NCBI GenBank assembly: GCA_021204545.1
Contig: JAJPZF010000205.1
Span: 2,049-7,709, forward strand
Source: Prevotellaceae bacterium
GTDB taxonomy: Bacteria > Bacteroidota > Bacteroidia > Bacteroidales > Bacteroidaceae
DNA: 5,661 nt
Reading direction: 5' to 3'
The notes beneath the pieces were generated by a model. That model was not told the DNA's origin. It searched no databases and saw only the letters and a list, made by a program, of their open reading frames with translations. A program made the position numbers and the translations under genes. Shown here piece by piece: positions 1 through 5,661 of this stretch. Each line of letters opens with the position of its first letter. Within the stretch, counting starts at the first letter, position 1.

Positions 1-32
1 GGGTTTGAAGGATAGCGTATAGGCATAATGAA

Positions 33-70
33 GCCCCTTATACAGGGGCCGCGAAGGGTGTATAAGGGGC
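33..70 (-). terminator. Inverted repeat after the last gene; candidate transcript end
   Basis: An 11-base perfect inverted repeat (GCCCCTTATAC at 33-43, its complement at 60-70) with a 16-base spacer starts 18 bases beyond the glycosyltransferase stop. A shorter, tighter hairpin can form instead from 33-38 and 44-49 (six pairs, five-base loop). Both use the same 33-38 arm, so they exclude each other. Placement after the last gene of a long gene string suggests a terminator. However, the RNA after the stem reads UUCAUUAUGCC, with only a weak U tract, so factor-dependent termination, mRNA 3'-end protection or a regulatory structure for a further gene to the left are also possible. The repeat itself is certain and the role is inferred. 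Confidence 0.4.
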
Positions 71-88
71 GTGGCGGCGGGTGTAAGG

Positions 89-1132
89 TCAGCGGAGGAT
101 GTCGTTCGGGAGGACGGTGATGCCGCTTTCGGTGTAACGCACTCCGAGGGAGCGTCGGTCGCCGTGCTCGTATGCCTTCACGCGTTCCTCAATCATCTGG
201 GTGTAGGTCATCGTGCCGTAGGAGCGCACGGTGTAATGCGTCATGTCTGCCTCCCAGTCCGTCTCGCGCTTAGGTGTCCTGGCTTTGAGGTAGCGTTGCA
301 GCAGGTCGATGCCTGCCCTCGTCTTCACGATAAGCGGAAGCAGCAGGGCGAAGAGGCGGTACTGGTGGCGGTAGTGCTTGTTGAAGAAGATGAGCATCGC
401 CTCGTAGAAGATGTGGACGTAGCGGTAGGAGCTCTTCTGCGTGCTCTCGCCTTTGTAGTGGAGGATGGGCGTGGGGTGGTAGTAGTTCTCCCAGCCCCCT
501 TTGAGCAGGCGGAACGAGAGGTCGATGTCCTCTCCGTACATGAAGAAGTCCTCGTCAAGCAGCCCGACCTCATCGAGAGCCTTGCGCCTTATCATGCAGA
601 ACGCCCCGCTGATGACCTCTATCCTGGAGGCTTCGAGGCGTGGGAGGTAGCGCATGTAGTAGCGGCCGAAGAGGGTGCTGTGTGGGAAGAGCGCGCCGAG
701 CCCCGACATCTTGCAGAAGGCAGTCCAAGGGGTGGGCAGCCCTCGCCTCGACTCCCAGGCGAACTTGCCCGAGTGGCTGTACATAGCCACGCCCGTCGCT
801 CCCGCCTTGGGGTGCTGGTCGAGGAACGTGAGGCAGTCCTGAAGCGTGTGGTCGGTGAGGATGGTGTCGGGGTTGAGCAGCAGCACGTACTCTCCCTTTG
901 CGAGTCTTAGGGCTTGGTTGTTGGCACGTGAGAAGCCCACGTTCTCGTGGTTCTGTATGTAGGTGACCTCGGGGAAGAGGGGCTTGAGGTAGGCTATGCT
1001 CTGGTCGCTGGAGGCGTTGTCGACGACGAAGACCTCCAAGCCTCCCTCCACCCGTGAGGCGAAGACGCTGCGCAGGCACTGCTCGAGGTAGTAGCGCACG
1101 TTGTAGCTGACGATGACTATGCTGAGTCTCAT
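89..1132 (-). CDS. Family 2 glycosyltransferase (WbbL/rhamnosyltransferase-like)
   Basis: This is a 347-residue GT-A fold inverting glycosyltransferase of family GT2. It begins [20 protein letters not shown], the usual opening strand and nucleotide-binding edge. VVDNASSD is at 36-43, NVGFSRANNQAL at 64-75, and LLLNPDT at 84-90, with Asp89 in the metal-binding DXD position. ISGAFCMIRR is at 174-183, then DEDFFMYGEDIDLSFRL at 193-209, where Glu201-Asp202 mark the acceptor and catalytic-base region. This pattern is typical of enzymes adding rhamnose or similar sugars to lipid-linked polysaccharide precursors at the inner membrane; donor and acceptor cannot be read from sequence. An in-frame ATG at 1375 would add 81 residues, but those are proline- and histidine-rich and overlap the membrane-protein gene. 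I prefer 1132, which forms an ATGA overlap. A polar tail of about 60 residues (285-347) follows the catalytic domain and is not recognised. Confidence 0.92.
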   Translation of the reverse strand: MRLSIVIVSYNVRYYLEQCLRSVFASRVEGGLEVFVVDNASSDQSIAYLKPLFPEVTYIQNHENVGFSRANNQALRLAKGEYVLLLNPDTILTDHTLQDCLTFLDQHPKAGATGVAMYSHSGKFAWESRRGLPTPWTAFCKMSGLGALFPHSTLFGRYYMRYLPRLEASRIEVISGAFCMIRRKALDEVGLLDEDFFMYGEDIDLSFRLLKGGWENYYHPTPILHYKGESTQKSSYRYVHIFYEAMLIFFNKHYRHQYRLFALLLPLIVKTRAGIDLLQRYLKARTPKRETDWEADMTHYTVRSYGTMTYTQMIEERVKAYEHGDRRSLGVRYTESGITVLPNDILR

Positions 1133-1521
1133 CCGTGGAGTTCGTAGAGCATTCGCCGCCTCGTGGGCCAGATGTACAGGAAGGCGAGGGCTGCGATGAG
1201 GGAGCAGTAGAGCATGCTTGTGTCCATCATCAGGAAGTAGAGTGCGAGGCCAAGGAGCAGGGGCATGGCGAGCATAATGATGCGAAGGGTGGCGAGGGTG
1301 GGGTAGTGCCTGCGGAGGCTCTTCAGGGTCGTAAGCCTCAGGGCGAGGGGGACGCACAGGAGCATGAGCAGGCACTCGGTTATCTGAAGGGCGTAGCTCG
1401 GGGGGAGGATACCGTTGGGCAGCCAGTTAAGCTCCCCAAGGATAAGCAGGACGACGCTCGCGCTGACCACCGCCCAAGAGAGGAGGTTAAGCCTTAGGTT
1501 CAGTCGCCTTGCCTTGCTCAT
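1129..1521 (-). CDS. Small four-helix inner-membrane protein of unknown function
   Basis: I do not recognise a named family. The 130-residue sequence is strongly hydrophobic, with four probable transmembrane helices at about 11-30, 43-62, 78-98 and 102-118. Positive charges cluster at the N-terminus (KARRLNLR), between helices two and three ([12 protein letters not shown]) and at the C-terminus (TRRRM), which predicts both ends in the cytoplasm. The only extracytoplasmic loop of any size is about 30-42, with [13 protein letters not shown]; the loop between helices three and four is only a few residues. There is no signal peptide or catalytic motif. Translation is real: the ATG overlaps the recR stop (1518-1521) and the TGA overlaps the glycosyltransferase ATG (1129-1132), each as ATGA. 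Coupling to a glycosyltransferase suggests, but does not show, a role in envelope glycoconjugate synthesis such as partner or membrane anchor. Confidence 0.8.
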   Translation of the reverse strand: MSKARRLNLRLNLLSWAVVSASVVLLILGELNWLPNGILPPSYALQITECLLMLLCVPLALRLTTLKSLRRHYPTLATLRIIMLAMPLLLGLALYFLMMDTSMLYCSLIAALAFLYIWPTRRRMLYELHG

Positions 1522-2129
1522 GCCGTGAAAGGAGTGCGGTTGACAATGCTTCGCCCCAGCGTCACCTCGTCGGCGTACTGAAGCTCGTCGTTCTGTGCTA
1601 TGCCTCGTGCTATGACCGTGACCTTGACGCCCGAAGGCACGAGCTTGCGGTAGAGGTAGAAGTTCGTGGTGTCGCCCTCCACCGTGGGGCTGAGGGCGAG
1701 GATTACCTCCTCGACCGTGCCGTTCTCGGCTCTCTCCACGAGGGACTCTATCTTAAGGTCGCTGGGACCGATGCCGTCCATGGGGGAGATGACACCGCCG
1801 AGGACGTGGTACAGCCCTCGGTACTGCTGCGTGTTCTCGATAGCCATCACGTCCCTGATGTCCTCAACGACGCAGACGAGGCGAGGGTCTCTGCGGCGGT
1901 CGGAGCATATCTCGCACGTGTCGCTGTCGGAGATGTTGTGGCAGATGTGGCAGAAGCGTACGTTCTTCTTGAGCCTCACGATGCTTCCCGCGAACGCCTC
2001 CACCGCCTCGTTGTCCTGCCTTAGGAGGTGAAGGACGAGGCGCATTGCCGTCTTCGCTCCTATGCCAGGGAGCTTGGCGAACTCGTCGACGGCTCTCTCG
2101 AGCAAGGCGGAGGGATAGTGTTGAAGCAT
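1518..2129 (-). CDS. recR: Recombination mediator protein RecR
   Basis: This 203-residue protein (E. coli RecR has 201) works with RecO, and RecF where present, to load RecA onto SSB-coated single-stranded DNA at gaps and stalled forks. Domain order is canonical. A helix-hairpin-helix is at about 15-32, with [13 protein letters not shown] four-cysteine zinc finger uses Cys60, Cys63, Cys72 and Cys75. A Toprim domain spans about 83-177, with [12 protein letters not shown] and [20 protein letters not shown]. The C-terminal segment is [16 protein letters not shown]. All ligand cysteines and the acidic Toprim residues are present, so it should be functional. Its ATG overlaps the hisB stop by one base (TAATG). 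An AAGGAA lies about eight bases upstream, the only Shine-Dalgarno-like stretch I see at any start here. The TGA overlaps the next gene's ATG. Position directly behind hisB implies co-expression with histidine genes, which is context and not evidence of a biochemical link. Confidence 0.98.
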   Translation of the reverse strand: MLQHYPSALLERAVDEFAKLPGIGAKTAMRLVLHLLRQDNEAVEAFAGSIVRLKKNVRFCHICHNISDSDTCEICSDRRRDPRLVCVVEDIRDVMAIENTQQYRGLYHVLGGVISPMDGIGPSDLKIESLVERAENGTVEEVILALSPTVEGDTTNFYLYRKLVPSGVKVTVIARGIAQNDELQYADEVTLGRSIVNRTPFTA

Positions 2130-3187
2130 TAGAGGATTCCTTTGCTTGAGGGCAAGGCAAGGTGCTCGGGGTCTCTGCGCACCGCCATCTTGAGGCTTCG
2201 AGCCAACGCCTTGAAGATGCCCTCAATCTTGTGGTGGTTGTTCTCTCCCTTCGCACTGACGTGCAGGTTCATCTTGGCACTGTCGCTAAGGCTCTTGAAG
2301 AAGTGGAAGAACATCTCGGTAGGCACGTCGCCAATGCGCTCGCGGCTGAACTCGACGTCCCACACGAGCCACGGTCTGCCGCCGAGGTCGAGGACCACTT
2401 GGCAGAGGCAGTCGTCCATGGGAAGTGTGAAGCCGTAGCGTTCTATCCCCCGCTTGTCGCCAAGGGCTTCGAGCAGTGCCTCGCCAAGGGTCAGGGCGAT
2501 GTCTTCCACGGTGTGGTGTTCGTCCACCTCGAGGTCGCCCTTGCACGTGAGGCTGAGGTCGAGGTCCGCGTGGTGTGGCAGCTGCTGTAGCATGTGGTCG
2601 AGGAAGCCCAGTCCCGTGTGGATGTCGGCCTGCCCTGTGCCGTCGAGGTTAAGTGTGAGGCTGATGTCCGTCTCGCGTGTAGTGCGACGGAGGCTCACTG
2701 TCCTTGCCCCGCTTGCGCAGACCACCTCACGCACTCGCTCCCAGTCGGGCAGGAGAAAGTGGCAGCCAAGGTTCTCTGCCAGTTGTCGGTCGCTCTCCCT
2801 GTCGCCAATCACGTAGCTGCCCTTGAGGTCGTACTTCTGCTTGTCGAGGTATTCTTGCAGCATCCCTAACCGAGGCTTGCGCGTTGGGGCGTTGTCGGAG
2901 GGCAGGCTGCGGTCGATGTGTATTGCGTCGAACACCACGCCCTCGCCCTTAAGTGTGTTGAGCATGAGCTGGTGTGTGGGAAGGAAGTCCGCCTCGGGGT
3001 AGGAGGGAGTGCCGAGTCCGTCCTGGTTGCTCACAAGGACGAGCAGGAAGTCGGTGTGCTGTCGTATGAGGCTGAGTGCTGTGATCGAGTGCGGCACGAA
3101 GGCGAACTTCTCGAGGCTGTCTATCTGCTCGTCCTCGGGTTCTTGGAGGATTGTGCCGTCGCGGTCTATGAAGAGTATCCTTCTCAT
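2129..3187 (-). CDS. hisB: Bifunctional histidinol-phosphatase / imidazoleglycerol-phosphate dehydratase
   Basis: This 352-residue fusion (E. coli HisB has 355) carries out two non-consecutive steps. The N-terminal HAD domain (about 1-165) hydrolyses histidinol phosphate: the nucleophile is Asp8 and the acid Asp10 in FIDRDGT, motif II is SNQDGLG at 53-59, Lys104 lies in RKP, and motif IV is VIGDRESD at 126-133. The C-terminal IGPD domain (about 166-352) removes water from imidazoleglycerol phosphate. It has DHM at 197-199 and the duplicated manganese motifs HHTVE (224-228) and HHKIE (318-322), and ends LPSSKGIL as is usual. One oddity is that the loop at 91-105 aligns without gaps to the E. 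coli zinc loop, but the four ligands Cys93, His95, Cys101 and Cys103 are replaced by Asp92, Ser94, Ala100 and Thr102. The start overlaps hisC by four bases, and the TAA stop shares one base with the recR ATG. Confidence 0.97.
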   Translation of the reverse strand: MRRILFIDRDGTILQEPEDEQIDSLEKFAFVPHSITALSLIRQHTDFLLVLVSNQDGLGTPSYPEADFLPTHQLMLNTLKGEGVVFDAIHIDRSLPSDNAPTRKPRLGMLQEYLDKQKYDLKGSYVIGDRESDRQLAENLGCHFLLPDWERVREVVCASGARTVSLRRTTRETDISLTLNLDGTGQADIHTGLGFLDHMLQQLPHHADLDLSLTCKGDLEVDEHHTVEDIALTLGEALLEALGDKRGIERYGFTLPMDDCLCQVVLDLGGRPWLVWDVEFSRERIGDVPTEMFFHFFKSLSDSAKMNLHVSAKGENNHHKIEGIFKALARSLKMAVRRDPEHLALPSSKGIL

Positions 3188-4221
3188 CCCTTGTATGGCC
3201 TTAGTGCATTAAGGAGGGCATTGTTTTCTTCAGGTGTGCCGATGGTGATGCGGAGGCAGTCTTCGCAGAGCCTCACCCTCGAGCGGTCTCTCACCACGAT
3301 GCCTTGGCTGAGGAGGTAGCGGTAGACGCTCTCAGCCCCGTCCACCCTTGCGAGGAAGAAGTTGGCGTCGGTGGGGAAGACCTCCTTGCACAAGGGCAGG
3401 CGGGCGAATGCGGCCGTCACCCGTTCCCTTTCCCGCTGTGTCAGTCGCACCCACTCTTCCACCTCCTTCTGGTGTTTAAGCACCTCGATGGCTTCCCTCT
3501 GCGTTGGCAGGCTGATGTTGTAGGGGTACTTCACACGGTTCATAAGCGAGATAATCTCTTCTTTTGCGAACGCCATGCCAAGCCTTATGGCGGCTGAGGC
3601 CCACGCCTTGCTCAGGGTGTTGAGGACGACGAGGTTCTCGTGCTCTTGCAGCTCCTCCCTGAATGGCTTCTGCGAGGAGAAGTCCCCGTAAGCCTCGTCC
3701 ACCACCACTATGCCCTTGAACTGCCGCAGCACCTTCTCCACCTCTTCGTGTGAAAGGCTGTTGCCCGTGGGGTTGTTGGGGGAGCAGAGGAATATGAGCT
3801 TGGTGCGCTCGTCCGTTGCGGCAAGCAGGCTATCGGCGCAAAGGTCAAAGCTCTCGTTGAGCAGGACAGGGCGGTACTCCACGTCGTTAATGTTTGCAGC
3901 CACCTCATACATGCCGTAAGAAGGCGAGATTGCCACCACGTTGTCCTGCCCCGGCTCGCAGAAGATGCGCAGCACAAGGTCTATCGCCTCGTCGCTGCCG
4001 TTGCCAAGGAAGATGCACTCCTCCCTTACGCCTTTGAGGCGCGCTATCTCTCGCTTCAGCTCCCTTTGCAGCGGGTCGGGGTAGCGGTTGAGCGGGCAGT
4101 GGTAAGGACTTTCGTTAGCGTCGAGGAAGACCGTTGCGTTGCCGTCGCTGTATTCATTCCTTGCGCAGCTGTAAGGCGTGAGGTTCCAGATGTTGTCTCT
4201 GACGAGTTCCCTTAATTCCAT
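3184..4221 (-). CDS. hisC: Histidinol-phosphate aminotransferase
   Basis: This 345-residue pyridoxal-phosphate enzyme transfers an amino group from glutamate to imidazole-acetol phosphate, giving L-histidinol phosphate. It is a class I/II fold-type I aminotransferase (E. coli HisC has 356 residues). Visible motifs are LDANESPY at 33-40, the cofactor-phosphate loop GNGSDEAID at 73-81, SPNNPTG at 147-153 with Asn150, and VDEAYGDF at 174-181 with Asp175 and Tyr178. Next comes [14 protein letters not shown] at 202-215, where Lys205 forms the Schiff base and Arg213 binds the phosphate. LRITIGT at 323-329 supplies Arg324, the expected substrate-carboxylate arginine. The wording of the lysine region and of the [11 protein letters not shown] segment recalls HisC from Bacteroidales. 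The start at 4221 lies one base after the hisD stop, and the TGA overlaps the hisB start as ATGA (3184-3187), indicating coupled translation. No anomalies are seen. Confidence 0.97.
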   Translation of the reverse strand: MELRELVRDNIWNLTPYSCARNEYSDGNATVFLDANESPYHCPLNRYPDPLQRELKREIARLKGVREECIFLGNGSDEAIDLVLRIFCEPGQDNVVAISPSYGMYEVAANINDVEYRPVLLNESFDLCADSLLAATDERTKLIFLCSPNNPTGNSLSHEEVEKVLRQFKGIVVVDEAYGDFSSQKPFREELQEHENLVVLNTLSKAWASAAIRLGMAFAKEEIISLMNRVKYPYNISLPTQREAIEVLKHQKEVEEWVRLTQRERERVTAAFARLPLCKEVFPTDANFFLARVDGAESVYRYLLSQGIVVRDRSRVRLCEDCLRITIGTPEENNALLNALRPYKG

Positions 4222-4222
4222 G

Positions 4223-5512
4223 CTATAAAGATAAGCGTCTGAGTTCCATTGCGAGGCGGTGTGCGTCGAGCGACTCTGCCTCTGCCATCACCTCGACAGC
4301 CCTGCCTATAGAGCGTATGCCCTGCTCGTTGATGTGCTGGAAGGTGATTTTTCGGCAGAACGTGTCGAGGTTCACGCCGCTGTATGCCGTGGCGTAGCCG
4401 TTAGTGGGGAGGGTGTGGTTAGTGCCGCTGGCGTAGTCTCCCGCGCTTTCGGGTGTGAGGCTGCCGAGGAACACGCTGCCTGCGTTCACCACTTTGAGGG
4501 CAAGCTCCTTGTAGTTTCGTGTCTCTATGATGAGGTGCTCGGGGGCGTAGAGGTTAGCCATCTCCATCATCTGCCCGTCGTCTCGCAGCACCACGATGCG
4601 GCTGTTGCGAAGGGCTTGGGCGGCTATCTCACGCCTTGGCAACTGCCTAAGCTGAGCGTCCACTTGGGCTTGCACTTGCTCCACAATGCCCTCGTCGGTT
4701 GTTAGCATCAGCACCTGCGAGTCCACGCCGTGCTCGGCTTGTGAGAGCAGGTCGGAGGCTACGAAGGCGGCGTTTGAGGAAGCGTCAGCCAGCACCATCA
4801 CCTCGCTCGGACCCGCGGGCATGTCGATGGCGACCTCCGTGGGGCTTACCATCTGCTTGGCGCAGGTGACGTACTGGTTGCCCGGGCCCAGTATCTTGAA
4901 AACCCTTGGCACGCTCTCAGTGCCGTAAGCCATGGCGGCTATAGCCTGCACACCCCCCAGCTTGAAGACGCGCCCCACGCCCGCTATCCTCGCCGCCACA
5001 AGGATGGCGGGGTGTATCCTTCCCTCCTGAGAAGGGGGTGAGCAGAGGACTATCTCGCGGCAGCCCGCTATCCTTGCGGGCGTGGCAAGCATAAGGACGG
5101 TGCTGAACAGCGGTGCTGTGCCGCCTGGTATATACAGCCCCACCTTCTCTATCGGCACGCTCTTCTGCCAGCACTCCACTCCCTCGGCGACGAGGCAACG
5201 CTCGCCCCTGAAGGCTTGCCCTCTGTGGAAGGTGGCTATGTTCCTGTGCGCCAGCTCCATCGCCTCCCTCAGCTCCTTGCTCACCTGACGCTCCGCCTCC
5301 TCCATCTCCTCCTCGGTGACGACGAGCGACTGCAGCTCCACGTGGTCGAACCTCCGCTCGTAAGCTCGCAACGCCTCGTCTCCGCCTTCCTTCACCGCCC
5401 TAAGCACCTCGCCGACGGTCTTGGAGAGCTGCGAGGCGTCCTTCACGGGCCGTCTGAGAAGCTCTGCCCACTCAGCCTTGTCGGGGCGTATGTATACGTT
5501 AATCAAAGCCAT
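4223..5512 (-). CDS. hisD: Histidinol dehydrogenase
   Basis: This 429-residue protein (E. coli HisD has 434) is the NAD-dependent, zinc-containing cytoplasmic enzyme that oxidises L-histidinol through histidinal to L-histidine, the last two steps of the pathway. The family landmarks are all in place: IEKVGLYIPGGTAPL at 121-135, GPGNQYVTCAKQMVS at 209-223, MPAGPSEVMVLAD at 231-243, SDLLSQAEHG at 253-262 and SAGDYASGTNHTLPT at 356-370. Residues equivalent to the E. coli zinc ligands are Gln258, His261, Asp359 and His418. The catalytic pair is Glu325-His326 in YAPEHLI, and His366 is also kept; all sit one position below E. coli numbering. The ATG at 5512 gives the normal N-terminus, three bases after the hisG stop, without a convincing Shine-Dalgarno. 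The protein looks complete and active. One base separates its TAG from the hisC ATG. Confidence 0.98.
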   Translation of the reverse strand: MALINVYIRPDKAEWAELLRRPVKDASQLSKTVGEVLRAVKEGGDEALRAYERRFDHVELQSLVVTEEEMEEAERQVSKELREAMELAHRNIATFHRGQAFRGERCLVAEGVECWQKSVPIEKVGLYIPGGTAPLFSTVLMLATPARIAGCREIVLCSPPSQEGRIHPAILVAARIAGVGRVFKLGGVQAIAAMAYGTESVPRVFKILGPGNQYVTCAKQMVSPTEVAIDMPAGPSEVMVLADASSNAAFVASDLLSQAEHGVDSQVLMLTTDEGIVEQVQAQVDAQLRQLPRREIAAQALRNSRIVVLRDDGQMMEMANLYAPEHLIIETRNYKELALKVVNAGSVFLGSLTPESAGDYASGTNHTLPTNGYATAYSGVNLDTFCRKITFQHINEQGIRSIGRAVEVMAEAESLDAHRLAMELRRLSL

Positions 5513-5515
5513 CGC

Positions 5516-5661
5516 CTACAGTATCATTTTCTCTATGGGAACGACGAGGATGCCCTGTGCCCCCAGTTTCTTCAGCTTGCCGATGATGCCCCAAAGGCTC
5601 TTCTCGTCTATCACCGTGTGCACGCTGTTCCAGCCCTTGGTGGCGAGGGGCATGACGGTGG
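5516..5661 (-). CDS. hisG: ATP phosphoribosyltransferase, C-terminal end (partial)
   Basis: The window cuts this gene at its right edge; only the last 47 codons and the TAG stop (5516-5518) are present. HisG joins ATP and PRPP in the first, committed step of histidine synthesis. The visible peptide includes PLATKGWNSVHTVI, then EKSLWGIIGKLKKLGAQGIL and the closing VVPIEKMIL. This matches the C-terminal HisG_C domain, whose E. coli version ends in a very similar ILVLPIEKM segment. That domain is the histidine-binding regulatory part of long-form HisG, so I infer a feedback-inhibited homohexamer that does not need the HisZ partner. The catalytic domain is outside the window and cannot be checked. 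The hisD start codon follows the stop after three bases, so the two are almost certainly co-transcribed. No frameshift is seen. Confidence 0.93.
   Translation of the reverse strand, partial: TVMPLATKGWNSVHTVIDEKSLWGIIGKLKKLGAQGILVVPIEKMIL

Noticed and set aside
1..26. Possible start of another minus-strand gene, ATG at 24-26 giving MPIRYPSN before the window ends
   Set aside because: Eight codons are too few to support a gene, and no initiation signal or family match can be seen. It is kept only as an alternative reading of the neighbouring hairpin.
71..910. Long open frame on the plus strand, 279 codons, within the glycosyltransferase gene
   Set aside because: It is a mirror of a GC-rich coding gene. 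The translation is Val/Glu/His-rich without any motif, and the opposite strand has an unmistakable GT2 protein with conserved motifs.
1133..1375. 81-codon N-terminal extension of the glycosyltransferase frame up to an ATG at 1375
   Set aside because: The added peptide is Pro/His/Arg-rich, unlike any GT2 N-terminus, and lies within the membrane-protein gene. The ATG at 1132 gives the standard start and an ATGA overlap.
1509..2024. 171-codon plus-strand frame opposite recR
   Set aside because: It lies antisense to a fully conserved RecR, has no recognisable motif, and is explained by strand-complement codon bias.
2162..2590. Plus-strand frame opposite the IGPD domain of hisB, and similar frames opposite hisC and hisD
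   Set aside because: All are low-complexity shadows of conserved minus-strand genes; none has an independent start signal or domain.
4953..4958. Run of six C (G on the coding strand) inside hisD, considered as a phase-variable tract
   Set aside because: It encodes an expected Gly-Gly in LGGVQ, is short, and lies in a conserved housekeeping gene. This is ordinary codon use.
5513..5515. A his leader peptide or attenuator near hisD
   Set aside because: Only three bases separate hisG and hisD. Any leader would lie upstream of hisG, outside the window, so nothing can be said.

Overview
The window is a compact, single-strand (all minus) stretch of a GC-rich bacterial chromosome. Read in transcription order, right to left, it holds: the 3' end of hisG, hisD, hisC, bifunctional hisB, recR, a small four-helix membrane protein, and a family 2 glycosyltransferase. 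Protein character (HisC with the [17 protein letters not shown] lysine region, RecR ending [12 protein letters not shown], a HisB phosphatase-dehydratase fusion) and the near absence of Shine-Dalgarno sequences point to the Bacteroidota, most likely order Bacteroidales. I judge this from remembered family sequences, and I cannot name a genus.

Bases 4223-5661 and on to 2129 carry the his block in the order G-D-C-B, as in the enterobacterial operon. It covers ATP phosphoribosyltransferase (first step), imidazoleglycerol-phosphate dehydratase and histidinol-phosphate phosphatase (both HisB), histidinol-phosphate aminotransferase (HisC) and histidinol dehydrogenase (last step). The middle-pathway genes hisH, hisA, hisF and hisI(E) do not follow hisB, so they must lie elsewhere. 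The operon promoter and any leader are outside the window, upstream of hisG.

Bases 89-2129 hold recR, the membrane protein and the glycosyltransferase, in the same direction and with no gap after hisB. Every one of the six gene junctions lies between a 3-base gap and a 4-base overlap (three ATGA overlaps, one TAATG). All seven genes are therefore probably on one mRNA and translationally coupled. This would place a recombination mediator and two envelope genes under the same transcript as amino-acid synthesis.

Bases 1-88, after the last stop codon, hold no supportable gene. They do hold a strong inverted repeat (33-70) whose three arms can pair in two mutually exclusive ways; it is a candidate transcript end or regulatory structure. 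I see no mobile element, CRISPR array, tRNA or rRNA. Most of the window is ordinary housekeeping sequence. The points that stand out are the gene string itself, the loss of the four zinc ligands in the HisB phosphatase loop, the uncharacterised membrane protein, and the terminal repeat.
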